Of a stretch of DNA of 14,434 nt, positions 1-7,382 are shown one piece after another; position 1 is the first letter of the stretch, and each line of letters begins with the position of its first letter. Below the pieces are notes generated by a model. That model ran no database searches. It saw only the letters and a list, made by a program, of their open reading frames with translations, and was not told the origin of the DNA. The stretch spans positions 1 through 14,434 of the forward strand of contig JARHZY010000136.1 in the NCBI GenBank assembly GCA_029264655.1, written 5' to 3'. Position numbers and translations under genes: made by a program. Origin of the DNA: Helicobacter sp. (lineage in GTDB: Bacteria > Campylobacterota > Campylobacteria > Campylobacterales > Helicobacteraceae).

Positions 1-179
1 AATATGGTGTTAAGGGACAAAATGGATTTTTAGGGCAATTGCATGTTGGTGTGGGTATGATTTTTGATGGGGGTAGAAGCAGGCTTGATGGATTGACGCG
101 TATCCCATATAGTGTGATTATGGGCAATCAAGAATCTCTAGGAATTGTTTATATTTTAATGTATTCTTATACTTTTTAA
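1..179 (+). CDS. Outer-membrane beta-barrel protein, C-terminal fragment
   Basis: An open frame enters from the left edge (first full codon at position 3) and ends at TAA 177-179, giving 58 residues. It has alternating hydrophobic and polar residues with many Gly and aromatic residues, and ends in GIVYILMYSYTF. A C-terminal strand ending in Phe is the usual BAM-recognised signature of outer-membrane barrels. No family can be named from so short a piece. The fucosyltransferase starts 62 nt further on the same strand, and I see no strong terminator between them, so read-through is possible. Confidence 0.55.
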   Translation, partial: YGVKGQNGFLGQLHVGVGMIFDGGRSRLDGLTRIPYSVIMGNQESLGIVYILMYSYTF

Positions 180-231
180 TGATATTTTTTTTGTAAAGCT
201 GGGTTCATAATGTAGCTTTTATATTGATTTT

Positions 232-236
232 AAGGA
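232..236 (+). promoter_or_regulatory. Ribosome binding site that sets the fucosyltransferase start
   Basis: AAGGA lies 5 nt before ATG 242. It favours ATG 242 over the in-frame TTG at 224, and ATG 242 gives the typical family start MLIRLTGGLGNQMF. A possible -10 box, CATAAT, is at 206-211, but it is weak. Confidence 0.6.
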
Positions 237-241
237 TTTTA

Positions 242-1305
242 ATGCTAATACGATTAACAGGTGGACTTGGCAATCAGATGTTTATTTATGCATTTGCAAA
301 GAGTCTTAGTTTAAAAGGTTATCCTATTTTACTTGATGCCACTGCTTATAATGATGGGTTGCGTCCAAAAACAATGCGGCAAGATTGTAATGCAGATAGT
401 GTATCAACTGCGACTATATGTGGGGGGGGGGGGGGGCAGACCTACGTGGTTTAGAATTAGAGCACTATGCCATTTCTCTACCTCTTTGTTTTAATTGCAA
501 TGAGCTTATTTCGTATCTGTATAAAAATGATAAAAAGTTAAAATATAGACAATTACAACGGTATTGGAAATATGGTATTAGAAGATTAAATTTTGCATAT
601 CAAGTTGACATATTATCGCTTTATGCGCATATATATTATGAGGGATTAGGGTTAGAACATGATCATGTTCTAGAGCATTTTAGCAATAATAGCTTGCCTC
701 CACATGCATATCCTATAGGTTATTTTCAAAATCTTGTGTATTTTCAAGATATAGATTCTATTGTGCGACAAGAGTTTGCTTTAAAAACACCATTACAATC
801 ACACAATAAATTGCTACAACGCAAAATTACTTCAATGGATAACAGTGTGTTTTTGCATGTTCGTTTGGGTGATTATTTGAATATGAATGAAACAAATGGT
901 ATCTTTGTGTATCTGGGTAAAACATATTACCAAAATGCCATAGATATTATGAAGCAAAAATTACAACAACCATATATTTTTATATTTAGCAATGATATAA
1001 TGTGGTGTGAAAAACATTTGTGTAGTTTTCTTGATTTTAGTGAATGTATAGTAGAATTTGTTAGGGGTAATGATGAAGGGAATGCAGCGGAAGAAATGGA
1101 GCTTATGCGTACATGTCGGCATGCCATTATTGCAAATTCAACTTTTAGCTGGTGGGCTGCCTATTTAATAGATAATCCATATAAGCAAGTTATTATGCCG
1201 TCGCAGTTCTTTAACGATGAACGCAGAATCCCTCACACCGATATGCTTGCAGTAAAAGGTTGGATACTTGTAAATCCTTATTGGGGGACACATACGATTG
1301 CATAA
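242..1305 (+). CDS. futC: Phase-variable alpha-1,2-fucosyltransferase (GT11), OFF in this sequence
   Basis: The family transfers fucose from GDP-fucose in alpha-1,2 linkage to galactose; in Helicobacter it decorates LPS O-chains with H/Lewis-type antigens. The N-terminal piece carries the family motif GGLGNQMF. The C-terminal piece has PIGYFQN, the GT11 motif HVRLGDY and IIANSTFSWWAAYLI. These halves are in different frames, joined by 15 G at 422-436. As read, translation from ATG 242 passes through five Gly and stops at TAG 452-454. One added G (16) or two lost (13) would fuse the frames into a protein of about 354 or 353 residues. The downstream frame also has an ATG at 418 (295 codons), but it has no ribosome site and lacks the donor-site motif, so it is unlikely to be active. 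I recognise the family with high confidence; the exact acceptor is not readable. Confidence 0.92.
422..436 (+). repeat. Poly-G contingency tract (15 G)
   Basis: Fifteen uninterrupted G in a very AT-rich gene, encoding Gly codons and lying exactly where the two fucosyltransferase frames must join. Slipped-strand mispairing here would switch the gene. 15 G is OFF; 13 or 16 G is predicted ON. A single-base length error in sequencing would also change the predicted state. Confidence 0.95.
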
Positions 1306-1647
1306 TTATTGTGTCTAATACATGGGATTCTGCCTGTGTGATAGTTGCTTGATTATGCTAATTTAAAGAATTAAGTATATTAAAAATAATTGTTTTGTAT
1401 ATAAAAAGTATATTAAGAATATAAGATAAATTTTAATATATTTAGATGATTTTTGTGGTAATAGCTCTAAAATTACAATATTTTATGAAAAAACTTTAAG
1501 TAGATAATAGACAAACTAGCACAGATAAAACATATTATACATTTATGATATTTTGCTTTTAGTTATAAAAAGCTTATTTTTTATTCTATATCACATTTTA
1601 TATAAAAGCATTTTTAGATTTATTGTTGGTGTTAATTATGTGGGTTG

Positions 1648-1857
1648 TTAATCTACTTTATCATAGCACAATTGATAGATAGATTTATTTCCATTGGCGT
1701 TATAGTATATGGCTAAAAATTCCTTATTAATTGTGGATGGTGGTAAAAAGGTAAAATTAATATCATGCCCATATATATATATATTGAAAAAACATGCAAG
1801 TAATAAATATTTACATAGTATGGTATCGTCTAAAATTTTATATTTATATGTAGCAAT
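1648..1857 (-). pseudogene. Relic of a small secreted protein, unrecognised
   Basis: A 69-codon open frame on the minus strand with no ATG, ending at TAA 1648-1650 and preceded in frame by TAG 1858-1860. It reads like protein rather than random AT-rich sequence: a Lys and hydrophobic stretch (KYLLLACFFNIYIYG) resembling a signal peptide, then HDINFTFLPPSTINKEF, AIYYNANGNKS and QLCYDKVD. The sequence upstream has several stops in all frames I read. I do not recognise the family. It could be a decayed gene or a short frame open by chance. It lies downstream of, and on the same strand as, the secreted protein at 2056-2979. Confidence 0.4.
1771..1784 (+). repeat. (AT)7 dinucleotide repeat
   Basis: Seven AT units, inside the minus-strand relic where they encode alternating Ile and Tyr just after the signal-like stretch. 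Too short and too AT-rich a context to claim it is a switching tract. Confidence 0.6.
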
Positions 1858-2055
1858 CTATATATAGAATAAAGCAATTAATGTATTCTAGTGTAGCCTA
1901 TTGCTACTTTAGTATTACACTATAACAAAAAAATAATTCATTTATTTAGAAATGTAATTTGTTGCAAAATAACAAGGCTAGTTAATATATTATTAAACAC
2001 AAAAGCTCCAATATAAGAATCTATCATATTTCATATAATGGAGTACATCTTATTG

Positions 2056-2979
2056 TCAGCGAGCAACAACAGAAATTTGATATTCATCGAGATATTTAAG
2101 AAGTGAAAGGGGGTCGTTATCTATCTTTTTTAAAAGTTGTGGCAAATCAGCTAACTCAAGCATAACCCCACTTTTGCGTTTTAACGTAATAGTTGCTTGT
2201 TGTTTTTTTGAAGTAGCTATATCGCCCAAAGCAGTAACAGCTTTTGTAACTTGATTCATTGTTGCTTCTGATACTTGTGCATCCGCAAGTCCTACAGGGA
2301 CCATTGCGACTCCCATATTTATAGCCGCATTATATTGTTCTTTTGTGTAGGTAGAGTCTTGTTTTTTTATGGCGTTAAAGAGTTTGTCGCCCATTTTTGC
2401 AGCTTTGATTTGTATTGCAAACTCTCTAGGATCAATTTTAAAATCTTTTAAGGCATCATGTGTATCTTCTGTGATTATGTTTTCTAATTCTGAAATAATA
2501 TCCTCTATATCTTGGTTTTTAAATTTTTGTGATTCCATACTACCAGCAGATTTTAATTGCAATGTATAAACAGGGGATACAATATCGCAAGTTATCTGTG
2601 CTTTATAAATACTGCCTTGCGTATTAGTTGGAGAAATGCAATTTACATGTTTAGGTAGCATTTCAAGCATACTTGCATCAATATTTGGGTCTGCAACATG
2701 TATATCAAAAGATAATGCTGTATCATAATTCTTATTATCTATTGTATAAGCAAGTTTTATGTTGCTTATATAAGAATGCTGGTCTATGATTAATTTCTTT
2801 ATTGTGCAACTTGCTTTTGCATCATTACCTTCACAATCATAATTAAAGTTTTCTGTTCCTTTTCCTAGTTCCCTTATATTCTTTTCTGCAAGATCTTTTG
2901 CACTTGTTTTTGCATTTACAGGCACGATAAGACATAATGCCATAATAGCACTATATATACCTATCTTTAATTTTGACAT
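2056..2979 (-). CDS. Secreted periplasmic protein of unknown function, four cysteines
   Basis: 307 residues. A clear Sec signal peptide (MSKLKIGIYSAIMALCLIVP, likely cut after VNA at residue 23) sends it to the periplasm. The mature part has exactly four cysteines, in two close pairs (C49/C58 and C114/C131), which suggests two disulfides in the N-terminal half. The C-terminal half is mostly Lys- and Ala-rich predicted helix with no cysteine. There is no lipobox and no membrane segment after the signal. Start ATG 2979 is supported by AGGAG 7 nt upstream. The gene is divergent from the MFS transporter. I do not recognise a family. Confidence 0.85.
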   Translation of the reverse strand: MSKLKIGIYSAIMALCLIVPVNAKTSAKDLAEKNIRELGKGTENFNYDCEGNDAKASCTIKKLIIDQHSYISNIKLAYTIDNKNYDTALSFDIHVADPNIDASMLEMLPKHVNCISPTNTQGSIYKAQITCDIVSPVYTLQLKSAGSMESQKFKNQDIEDIISELENIITEDTHDALKDFKIDPREFAIQIKAAKMGDKLFNAIKKQDSTYTKEQYNAAINMGVAMVPVGLADAQVSEATMNQVTKAVTALGDIATSKKQQATITLKRKSGVMLELADLPQLLKKIDNDPLSLLKYLDEYQISVVAR

Positions 2980-3009
2980 TTAATAACTCCTATTAAGAAA
3001 TATTTTTAG

Positions 3010-3015
3010 ATTATA
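3010..3015 (-). promoter_or_regulatory. -10 box for the secreted four-cysteine gene
   Basis: On the minus strand this is a perfect TATAAT preceded by a T-run, about 30 nt before ATG 2979. T-rich sequence in place of a -35 box is typical of epsilon-proteobacterial sigma-70 promoters. Confidence 0.6.
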
Positions 3016-3160
3016 CTTAAAAAAGTTATATAAAAGCTTAATGTTTTGCAATTAAAATATTTATTACATAATTAAATATGATTTTATAAAACAATGATCT
3101 CAAATTTCTATTGATTATAATGGCAAGTCTAAAAATTTATAAAACATCAGAAACAACATG

Positions 3161-3194
3161 CAATATCGTATGTTTTTTGCTACAATATCGCATG
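3161..3194 (+). promoter_or_regulatory. Promoter of the MFS-lolA unit with a direct repeat
   Basis: TACAAT at 3181-3186, preceded by TTTTTTGC, is a good epsilon-type -10 box 36 nt before ATG 3222. Around it the 12-mer CAATATCGTATG (3161-3172) recurs as CAATATCGCATG (3183-3194), 22 bases apart, which is about two helical turns. One copy sits in the -35 zone and one overlaps the -10 box and likely start point. This could be an operator; the regulator is unknown. The gene's ribosome site is AAGG at 3211-3214. Confidence 0.5.
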
Positions 3195-3221
3195 CATTTA
3201 ACAAATAATTAAGGTATTTTT

Positions 3222-4574
3222 ATGTTTGTAAGGATTTTACCATTTTTAAGTATTTTGGTATTTCGTTTTATTGGGCTTTTTATTGTTTTGCCTGTTATTT
3301 CACTGCTTATAGCCACAATGCCTCACTCAAATACTTGGAATGTTGGCATGGCAATTGGCGCTCCCTATCTTTTGCAAATGGTTTGCCAACCTTTTTTTGG
3401 TCGTTGGAGTGATAAATATGGGCGAAAGCCTATTCTTATGCTTGGGCTTATTATTTTTTTGATTGGCACAATTATTTGCATGCTTGAAAATTCTATCTAT
3501 TATCTTATACTTGGACGATGCGTGCAAGGTATGGGAGCAATTGGTGGTATATTAACTGCATTGGTTGCTGATTCTGTAAAAGAGGAAAAACGCACAGCGG
3601 CTATGGCATTAATGGGCGTTGGAATCTTTGTAAGTTTTATAATTGCTATGATACTTGGCTCTATACTTGGAGCACACTATGGGTTAAATATGCTTTTCGG
3701 GCTTAGTGCAGTTGTAACACTAATCTCTCTTGTTATCACCATATTGTTTATTAAGCCAATGCCAAAAATCACTTATGTGTATCCTAATTATGATGGGCAA
3801 AAAGATACAGAAGTTGCGGTTAAAAAAAGTATTTTTGCGGTGAGTTTGAGTGGTTTTATTGAAAAATTACTTATGGTTTTAACATTTGCATTAACGCCCA
3901 TTATACTTAATGAGCATATAGATAAAACACATTTTTGGTATATTTATATGCCTGCGATGTTTGCTGGTATTATTGCATTAGGTCCAACTTCTGTGATAAG
4001 CGAGAAAAAAGGCAAAGCAAAAGAAGTATTGCTTGTTAGTATTGGCATTTTTCTTATTGCATATCTTTGTATGGCGTTATGGATTAATAATATTATAATG
4101 TTTGGAGTGGGGCTTGCATGTTTTTTTGCAGCATTTTCAATGCAAGAGGCTTTACTGCAAAGCATGATAAGCAAATATGCAAAGGCAAAAAATCGTGGTG
4201 GCGTTATTGGTGATTTTAGTGCGGCTGGTTTTGGTGGGAGTTTTGTGGGTGCAATGATAGGTGGCTATTTTAGCCAATATAATGCAATCGCGGCATGGCA
4301 TTGGGTGCTTTTTGGCACACTTATAGTCTGTATGATTTTATGGATTTTTGTAGTGTGTTTTCTTGTAAAAAACCCAAATGCACATAAAACACTTTATATC
4401 CCGCTAGCACAAATAGCACTGCAAGATTTAGAATCTTTAAATACACTTGCTGGTGTTATGGAATGGTATGAGAATTTACAAGAAAATCTGCTAACCATTA
4501 AATATGATAGTGGGATTTTAGAATCTAGGCAAATTTATATTTTATTGCAATATAATAAACAGGAGGAAAAATAA
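3222..4574 (+). CDS. YajR-like MFS transporter with a C-terminal soluble domain
   Basis: 450 residues with about twelve hydrophobic segments, an inner-membrane proton-driven transporter of the major facilitator superfamily. Motif A is GRWSDKYGRKP at residues 60-70, and LGRCVQGMGAIGG (from about 98) carries the conserved TM4 Arg. The sections FRFIGLFIVLPV and FFAAFSMQEALLQSMISK, together with a tail of about 65 residues after the last membrane segment (384-450), match the plan of E. coli YajR, whose tail is the ferredoxin-like YAM domain. The tail assignment is inference from position and pattern. The substrate is not readable. It is the first gene of a tight pair: its stop is one base before the lolA start, and lolA's ribosome site lies in its last codons. 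Confidence 0.85.
   Translation: MFVRILPFLSILVFRFIGLFIVLPVISLLIATMPHSNTWNVGMAIGAPYLLQMVCQPFFGRWSDKYGRKPILMLGLIIFLIGTIICMLENSIYYLILGRCVQGMGAIGGILTALVADSVKEEKRTAAMALMGVGIFVSFIIAMILGSILGAHYGLNMLFGLSAVVTLISLVITILFIKPMPKITYVYPNYDGQKDTEVAVKKSIFAVSLSGFIEKLLMVLTFALTPIILNEHIDKTHFWYIYMPAMFAGIIALGPTSVISEKKGKAKEVLLVSIGIFLIAYLCMALWINNIIMFGVGLACFFAAFSMQEALLQSMISKYAKAKNRGGVIGDFSAAGFGGSFVGAMIGGYFSQYNAIAAWHWVLFGTLIVCMILWIFVVCFLVKNPNAHKTLYIPLAQIALQDLESLNTLAGVMEWYENLQENLLTIKYDSGILESRQIYILLQYNKQEEK
4561..4566 (+). promoter_or_regulatory. Strong ribosome binding site of lolA
   Basis: A full AGGAGG, 9 nt before ATG 4576 and inside the last codons of the MFS gene, which supports translational coupling. Confidence 0.7.
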
Positions 4575-4575
4575 T

Positions 4576-5106
4576 ATGAAAAAAATAAGTGTAATAATTT
4601 GGTTTTGTTGTAGTGTAATGTTATTTGGGCAGGAACAATGGCGTAATATAAAAAGTCTTGAGGCAGATTTTATCCAAGAGATTAAAGGTGAGCGTGGTGC
4701 AATACCTGTTGTTTATAAAGGCAAGATATATGCAGCAGACAATAAGGTAAAATGGGTATATGTTATGCCACTTGCAAAAGAAGTTTATTTGGAAAAAACG
4801 CAAGCCTATATTTATGAACCAGAGTTAAAACAAGTAACCATTGGGAGTTTAAAAGAAAATGTGGATTTTATCCATATTTTAAATAAGGTGGAAGCAGTCG
4901 GAAAAGATAAATATAAAACGCAAATAGGAGATATTACCTATTATGTTATCATTAAAGATTCAAAACCATATGAATTGCATTATGTCGATAGTATTGACAA
5001 TAGTATTACGATACGCTTTGAAAATGTTAAAATGAATACACCAATTGATAGGAATATTTTTATATTCCAACCACCAGATGATGTAGAGTATATTGATGTA
5101 AGCTAA
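4576..5106 (+). CDS. lolA: LolA, periplasmic lipoprotein carrier
   Basis: 176 residues. LolA takes lipoproteins released by the inner-membrane Lol ABC complex and carries them across the periplasm. A short signal peptide (MKKISVIIWFCCSVMLFG, likely cut after Gly18) is followed by the family pattern: SLEADFIQEIKG near residue 27, YKGKIYAAD, KVKWVYVMPLAKEVYL, a Tyr-Glu-Pro-x-Leu-x-Gln-Val element (YEPELKQVTIG), and a final IFIFQPPDDVEYID. It is a little shorter than the E. coli protein, as expected for epsilon-proteobacteria. It is co-transcribed with the MFS gene, with no promoter between them. The family call is strong. I see no LolC/E permease or LolB in this window. Confidence 0.87.
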   Translation: MKKISVIIWFCCSVMLFGQEQWRNIKSLEADFIQEIKGERGAIPVVYKGKIYAADNKVKWVYVMPLAKEVYLEKTQAYIYEPELKQVTIGSLKENVDFIHILNKVEAVGKDKYKTQIGDITYYVIIKDSKPYELHYVDSIDNSITIRFENVKMNTPIDRNIFIFQPPDDVEYIDVS

Positions 5107-5129
5107 TTTCTTTGCAATAAGTAAATACT

Positions 5130-5147
5130 TTTTGCCTCAAAGCAAAA
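5130..5147. terminator. Possible two-way terminator between lolA and the NifU-like gene
   Basis: TTTTGC and GCAAAA form a 6-bp stem with a 6-base loop, in the 166-base gap between two convergent genes. The stem is AU-rich and the T-tracts are modest, so this is a weak candidate. Confidence 0.35.
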
Positions 5148-5272
5148 TTGTTGATTGTCTGGTCTAAGAAAATTGTAACTTAAATTTTTATTTATTATTT
5201 ATTCGATAAATTGATATTGAGTGAAAATACCACTTTTAAACATAGAAACAAAAGTTTAATTTTATAGCCATT

Positions 5273-5518
5273 TTAATGTATTTCGCTTACTTGAATATCA
5301 GGGTGAATATCTCGTTGTAATGTGGCTAAAATTGCATTATGTAAAGTTGCATGTTTGCTTGGGCAGCCATTACATGCCCCATAAAAACGCACAAATACAC
5401 ACGCATTTTGAATAGAAACTACCTCAACATCTCCACCATCTTTTACAAGCATGGGACGCACGTTATTAATGCTTTGTAGCACGGGACCCAAAAGCTCTTC
5501 ATCACTAAAGGGAAACAT
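5273..5518 (-). CDS. NifU C-terminal-domain (Nfu-type) Fe-S scaffold protein
   Basis: 81 residues, essentially one NFU domain. The family assembles or carries Fe-S clusters through a CxxC pair, here GACNGCPSK (C49 and C52), preceded by the usual VKDGGDVEVV and VFVRFYGAC strands and followed by TLHNAI. H. pylori has a similar stand-alone NifU-like protein (HP1492, from memory). It acts in the cytoplasm. Start ATG 5518 has AAGGAG 5 nt upstream. It lies 22 nt after the PDC-like membrane gene on the same strand and has no visible promoter of its own, so the two are probably one transcript. Confidence 0.9.
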   Translation of the reverse strand: MFPFSDEELLGPVLQSINNVRPMLVKDGGDVEVVSIQNACVFVRFYGACNGCPSKHATLHNAILATLQRDIHPDIQVSEIH

Positions 5519-5540
5519 ACTATCTCCTTATTATATTTTA

Positions 5541-6452
5541 TTATTCTTTGTTTTGCTGGGCAGTATAAGAGAGTTTAACATATATTGCTAATGCAATAAG
5601 TAAAACTGCGACACCCAAAATAAGCCCTACAGCATAAAGTAGTTTCTCTGGGGAGTCAATGCTAAACTTGAATACAAGCATAAGTGCCTCAATCGCTAAT
5701 GCTACGATAATAGAACCCAAAAATCGTATCATAGTTCTATGCACAGTGTAGCTTTTTTGCCCTATATTTTTCCCTAATACCTCTTCTTCAAATATAGCTT
5801 TTACCAAATCAAATATAGCAAGAGCTAAAGTTAAAAGTATAGTAGATTCAAAAATATCCTCTACTTTAAAATCATTGAATTGCAATAAATCTTCTGACCA
5901 TAATTTGACAATGCCTTTTACAATTAAAATAATTGAAACAAATGCAAGTGAAACTGAACATAGAAAATACATAGCAATGCTAAAATTAGAAAAGATTCCA
6001 AAAAACCAACTTGGTGAGCTAATTTTTATAGCATCTCGTAAATGAATATCGATACATACAACAAAAAGTAATTCGCGAGCTTGATTATAGACAGGATAGG
6101 CTGCTGTTACAACAAGATTCCCATCAATACGTGATGGATAAGGATTTGTGATAATACATCGTTGTTCATCGATAGCTTCATAAAAATATGCACGATTGGC
6201 AAAATTTTTATGCTCATTTGGGAGTGAGCCATCAGGTTGTAAGACTTCACTCATTTGTGTGCCATTTTTATCTAAAATATACATGGAATCAAAAACTTTA
6301 ATTTCATCTTTAATGCGTGTAAGCCCTTCTAATACATTATCAAAGCTAGGTGTTGGCATAAAGTTTTTAATATTTTGTGTAAAAAGATAAACCATATATG
6401 CACGTAATTCATAACGCACTTTGGCATAGGTAACAATATCGCGTGAAAGCAT
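5541..6452 (-). CDS. PDC/Cache-like sensor protein with four C-terminal membrane segments
   Basis: 303 residues. Residues about 40-145 read like a PDC/Cache sensor domain (YILDKNGTQMSE, then ANRAYFYEAID, then VVTAAYPVYN and LLFVVCIDIHL). Four hydrophobic segments follow at about 155-180, 203-221, 243-262 and 271-294. There is no kinase, HAMP, GGDEF or chemoreceptor signalling domain. Unusually, no membrane segment precedes the sensor part, although such domains normally lie between two of them. Start ATG 6452 has AAAGGAAAGG close upstream, so a longer start is not favoured. Similar PDC-domain membrane proteins occur in Helicobacter and Campylobacter; ligand and output are unknown. It is the first gene of the unit with the NifU-like protein. 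Confidence 0.75.
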   Translation of the reverse strand: MLSRDIVTYAKVRYELRAYMVYLFTQNIKNFMPTPSFDNVLEGLTRIKDEIKVFDSMYILDKNGTQMSEVLQPDGSLPNEHKNFANRAYFYEAIDEQRCIITNPYPSRIDGNLVVTAAYPVYNQARELLFVVCIDIHLRDAIKISSPSWFFGIFSNFSIAMYFLCSVSLAFVSIILIVKGIVKLWSEDLLQFNDFKVEDIFESTILLTLALAIFDLVKAIFEEEVLGKNIGQKSYTVHRTMIRFLGSIIVALAIEALMLVFKFSIDSPEKLLYAVGLILGVAVLLIALAIYVKLSYTAQQNKE

Positions 6453-6491
6453 AAGCCTTTCCTTTGTTAATTCTTCTTGTTATGTGATGTT

Positions 6492-6497
6492 ATTCTA
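6492..6497 (-). promoter_or_regulatory. -10 box for the PDC-like gene
   Basis: On the minus strand TAGAAT is preceded by TTTTATGC, about 40 nt before ATG 6452. It lies just past the proposed terminator of the upstream gene. Confidence 0.45.
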
Positions 6498-6505
6498 GCA
6501 TAAAA

Positions 6506-6528
6506 GCTGATATTTTTATAAAATCAGC
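6506..6528 (-). terminator. Likely Rho-independent terminator of the outer-membrane protein gene
   Basis: GCTGA pairs with TCAGC and the inner T and A runs extend the stem with a small bulge. On the minus strand it is followed by TTTTA. It lies about 80 nt after the stop at 6611. Confidence 0.5.
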
Positions 6529-6610
6529 ATATAAAATCTATTTGATTGAGCGTTATTGTCTCTGTATATTATATTGTTTAAAACTAAAATTTTTGTAATG
6601 ATTTTATGTA

Positions 6611-7315
6611 TCAAAATATAAAACTATAACCCAAATGGAATGAAAAAGGACTTTGCAAATTATATGTTTCTTCTCTTTGTATTGTGCCATTGTTGCTTAC
6701 AATGTTGTGTAATGCAGGCTGTAAAAGCGTATAACGATAGAGAATTTCTATTCTATGTTGGCTTGCAAATGCAAGTGAAAATCCCGCATTTAATGCAACC
6801 CTAAACCCACTTTGTGTGTAACTATATGTTTCATTTGCTGTTGTATTGCGGTAGGTTTTTTGTGCATTTAATTCATACCCTGCACCCATACCAAGTATAA
6901 TGCCTAAACTTAATTTTAAGTCTTTATTATTATAAAAATCATAGAGCATATCTGCATTAAAAAGAAATATATGTGCGTTTGCATAGAGATTTTCTATCGC
7001 GATTGCACCTTTATATGCTGTTACAAAATCACTAAAACTATAGGTATAACTACCATAAAGTCTCATACCCCATTCTTTTGTAAAAAAGAGATTATAACCA
7101 ATCTTTAATCCAGAATCTACAACAAACCTATCACTATCATGTCCCCAAATCAAATTAAAGCCACTCTCAAAACCAAGCATAAAACCTGTTTTTGTGTCTT
7201 TTGTGATTTCCTTTATTTGCTCTGGCATTTTAGGTAATGCACGTTTATGTACTTGTGCATATGCTACCATACTGGTTAATGATATGCAACATGCTACAAT
7301 ATTAAGATATTTCAT
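6611..7315 (-). CDS. Small outer-membrane beta-barrel protein
   Basis: 234 residues from ATG 7315, chosen because AAGGAG lies 7 nt upstream and the protein then begins with a clean signal peptide (MKYLNIVACCISLTSMVAYA, cut after AYA). A longer start at 7360 would only add an unrelated tail. The mature protein has repeated amphipathic strands with many Tyr, Phe and Gly (GFMLGFESGFNLIWG, WGMRLYGSYTYSFSD, RIEILYRYTLL) and ends in FSFHLGYSFIF, the terminal-Phe barrel signature. About 8 strands fit this length. It resembles the Helicobacter outer-membrane proteins in type, but I cannot name a family. It lies 67 nt after the ABC ATPase, and a possible -10 box (TATTAT, minus strand, 7340-7345) sits between them. 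Confidence 0.8.
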   Translation of the reverse strand: MKYLNIVACCISLTSMVAYAQVHKRALPKMPEQIKEITKDTKTGFMLGFESGFNLIWGHDSDRFVVDSGLKIGYNLFFTKEWGMRLYGSYTYSFSDFVTAYKGAIAIENLYANAHIFLFNADMLYDFYNNKDLKLSLGIILGMGAGYELNAQKTYRNTTANETYSYTQSGFRVALNAGFSLAFASQHRIEILYRYTLLQPALHNIVSNNGTIQREETYNLQSPFSFHLGYSFIF

Positions 7316-7382
7316 GATAAATCTCCTTGTATTAAATACATAATATCGGTATATTTGCAAAGATTCTAAAACTCAAATAGTC

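Larger units (their letters stand above)
1306..2055. other. AT-rich gap without an intact gene
   Basis: About 750 bases between the fucosyltransferase stop and the stop of the minus-strand gene. No RNA gene or strong terminator is visible. A weak imperfect hairpin (CTCCA near 2008 pairing with TGGAG near 2040) might end transcription of the 2056-2979 gene. The only coding signal is the minus-strand relic at 1648-1857. Confidence 0.6.

Noticed and set aside
418..1305. A separate 295-codon gene starting at ATG 418
   Set aside because: It has no ribosome site, starts at the G tract and lacks the GGLGNQMF donor motif; it is the second half of the phase-variable fucosyltransferase.
1287..1315. 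GACACA/TGTGTC inverted repeat at the end of the fucosyltransferase gene
   Set aside because: The loop is about 17 bases, it overlaps coding sequence and no T-tract follows, so it is not a credible terminator.
7316..7360. Longer start for the outer-membrane protein
   Set aside because: The extra 15 residues would precede a perfect signal peptide whose own ATG has AAGGAG at the right distance.
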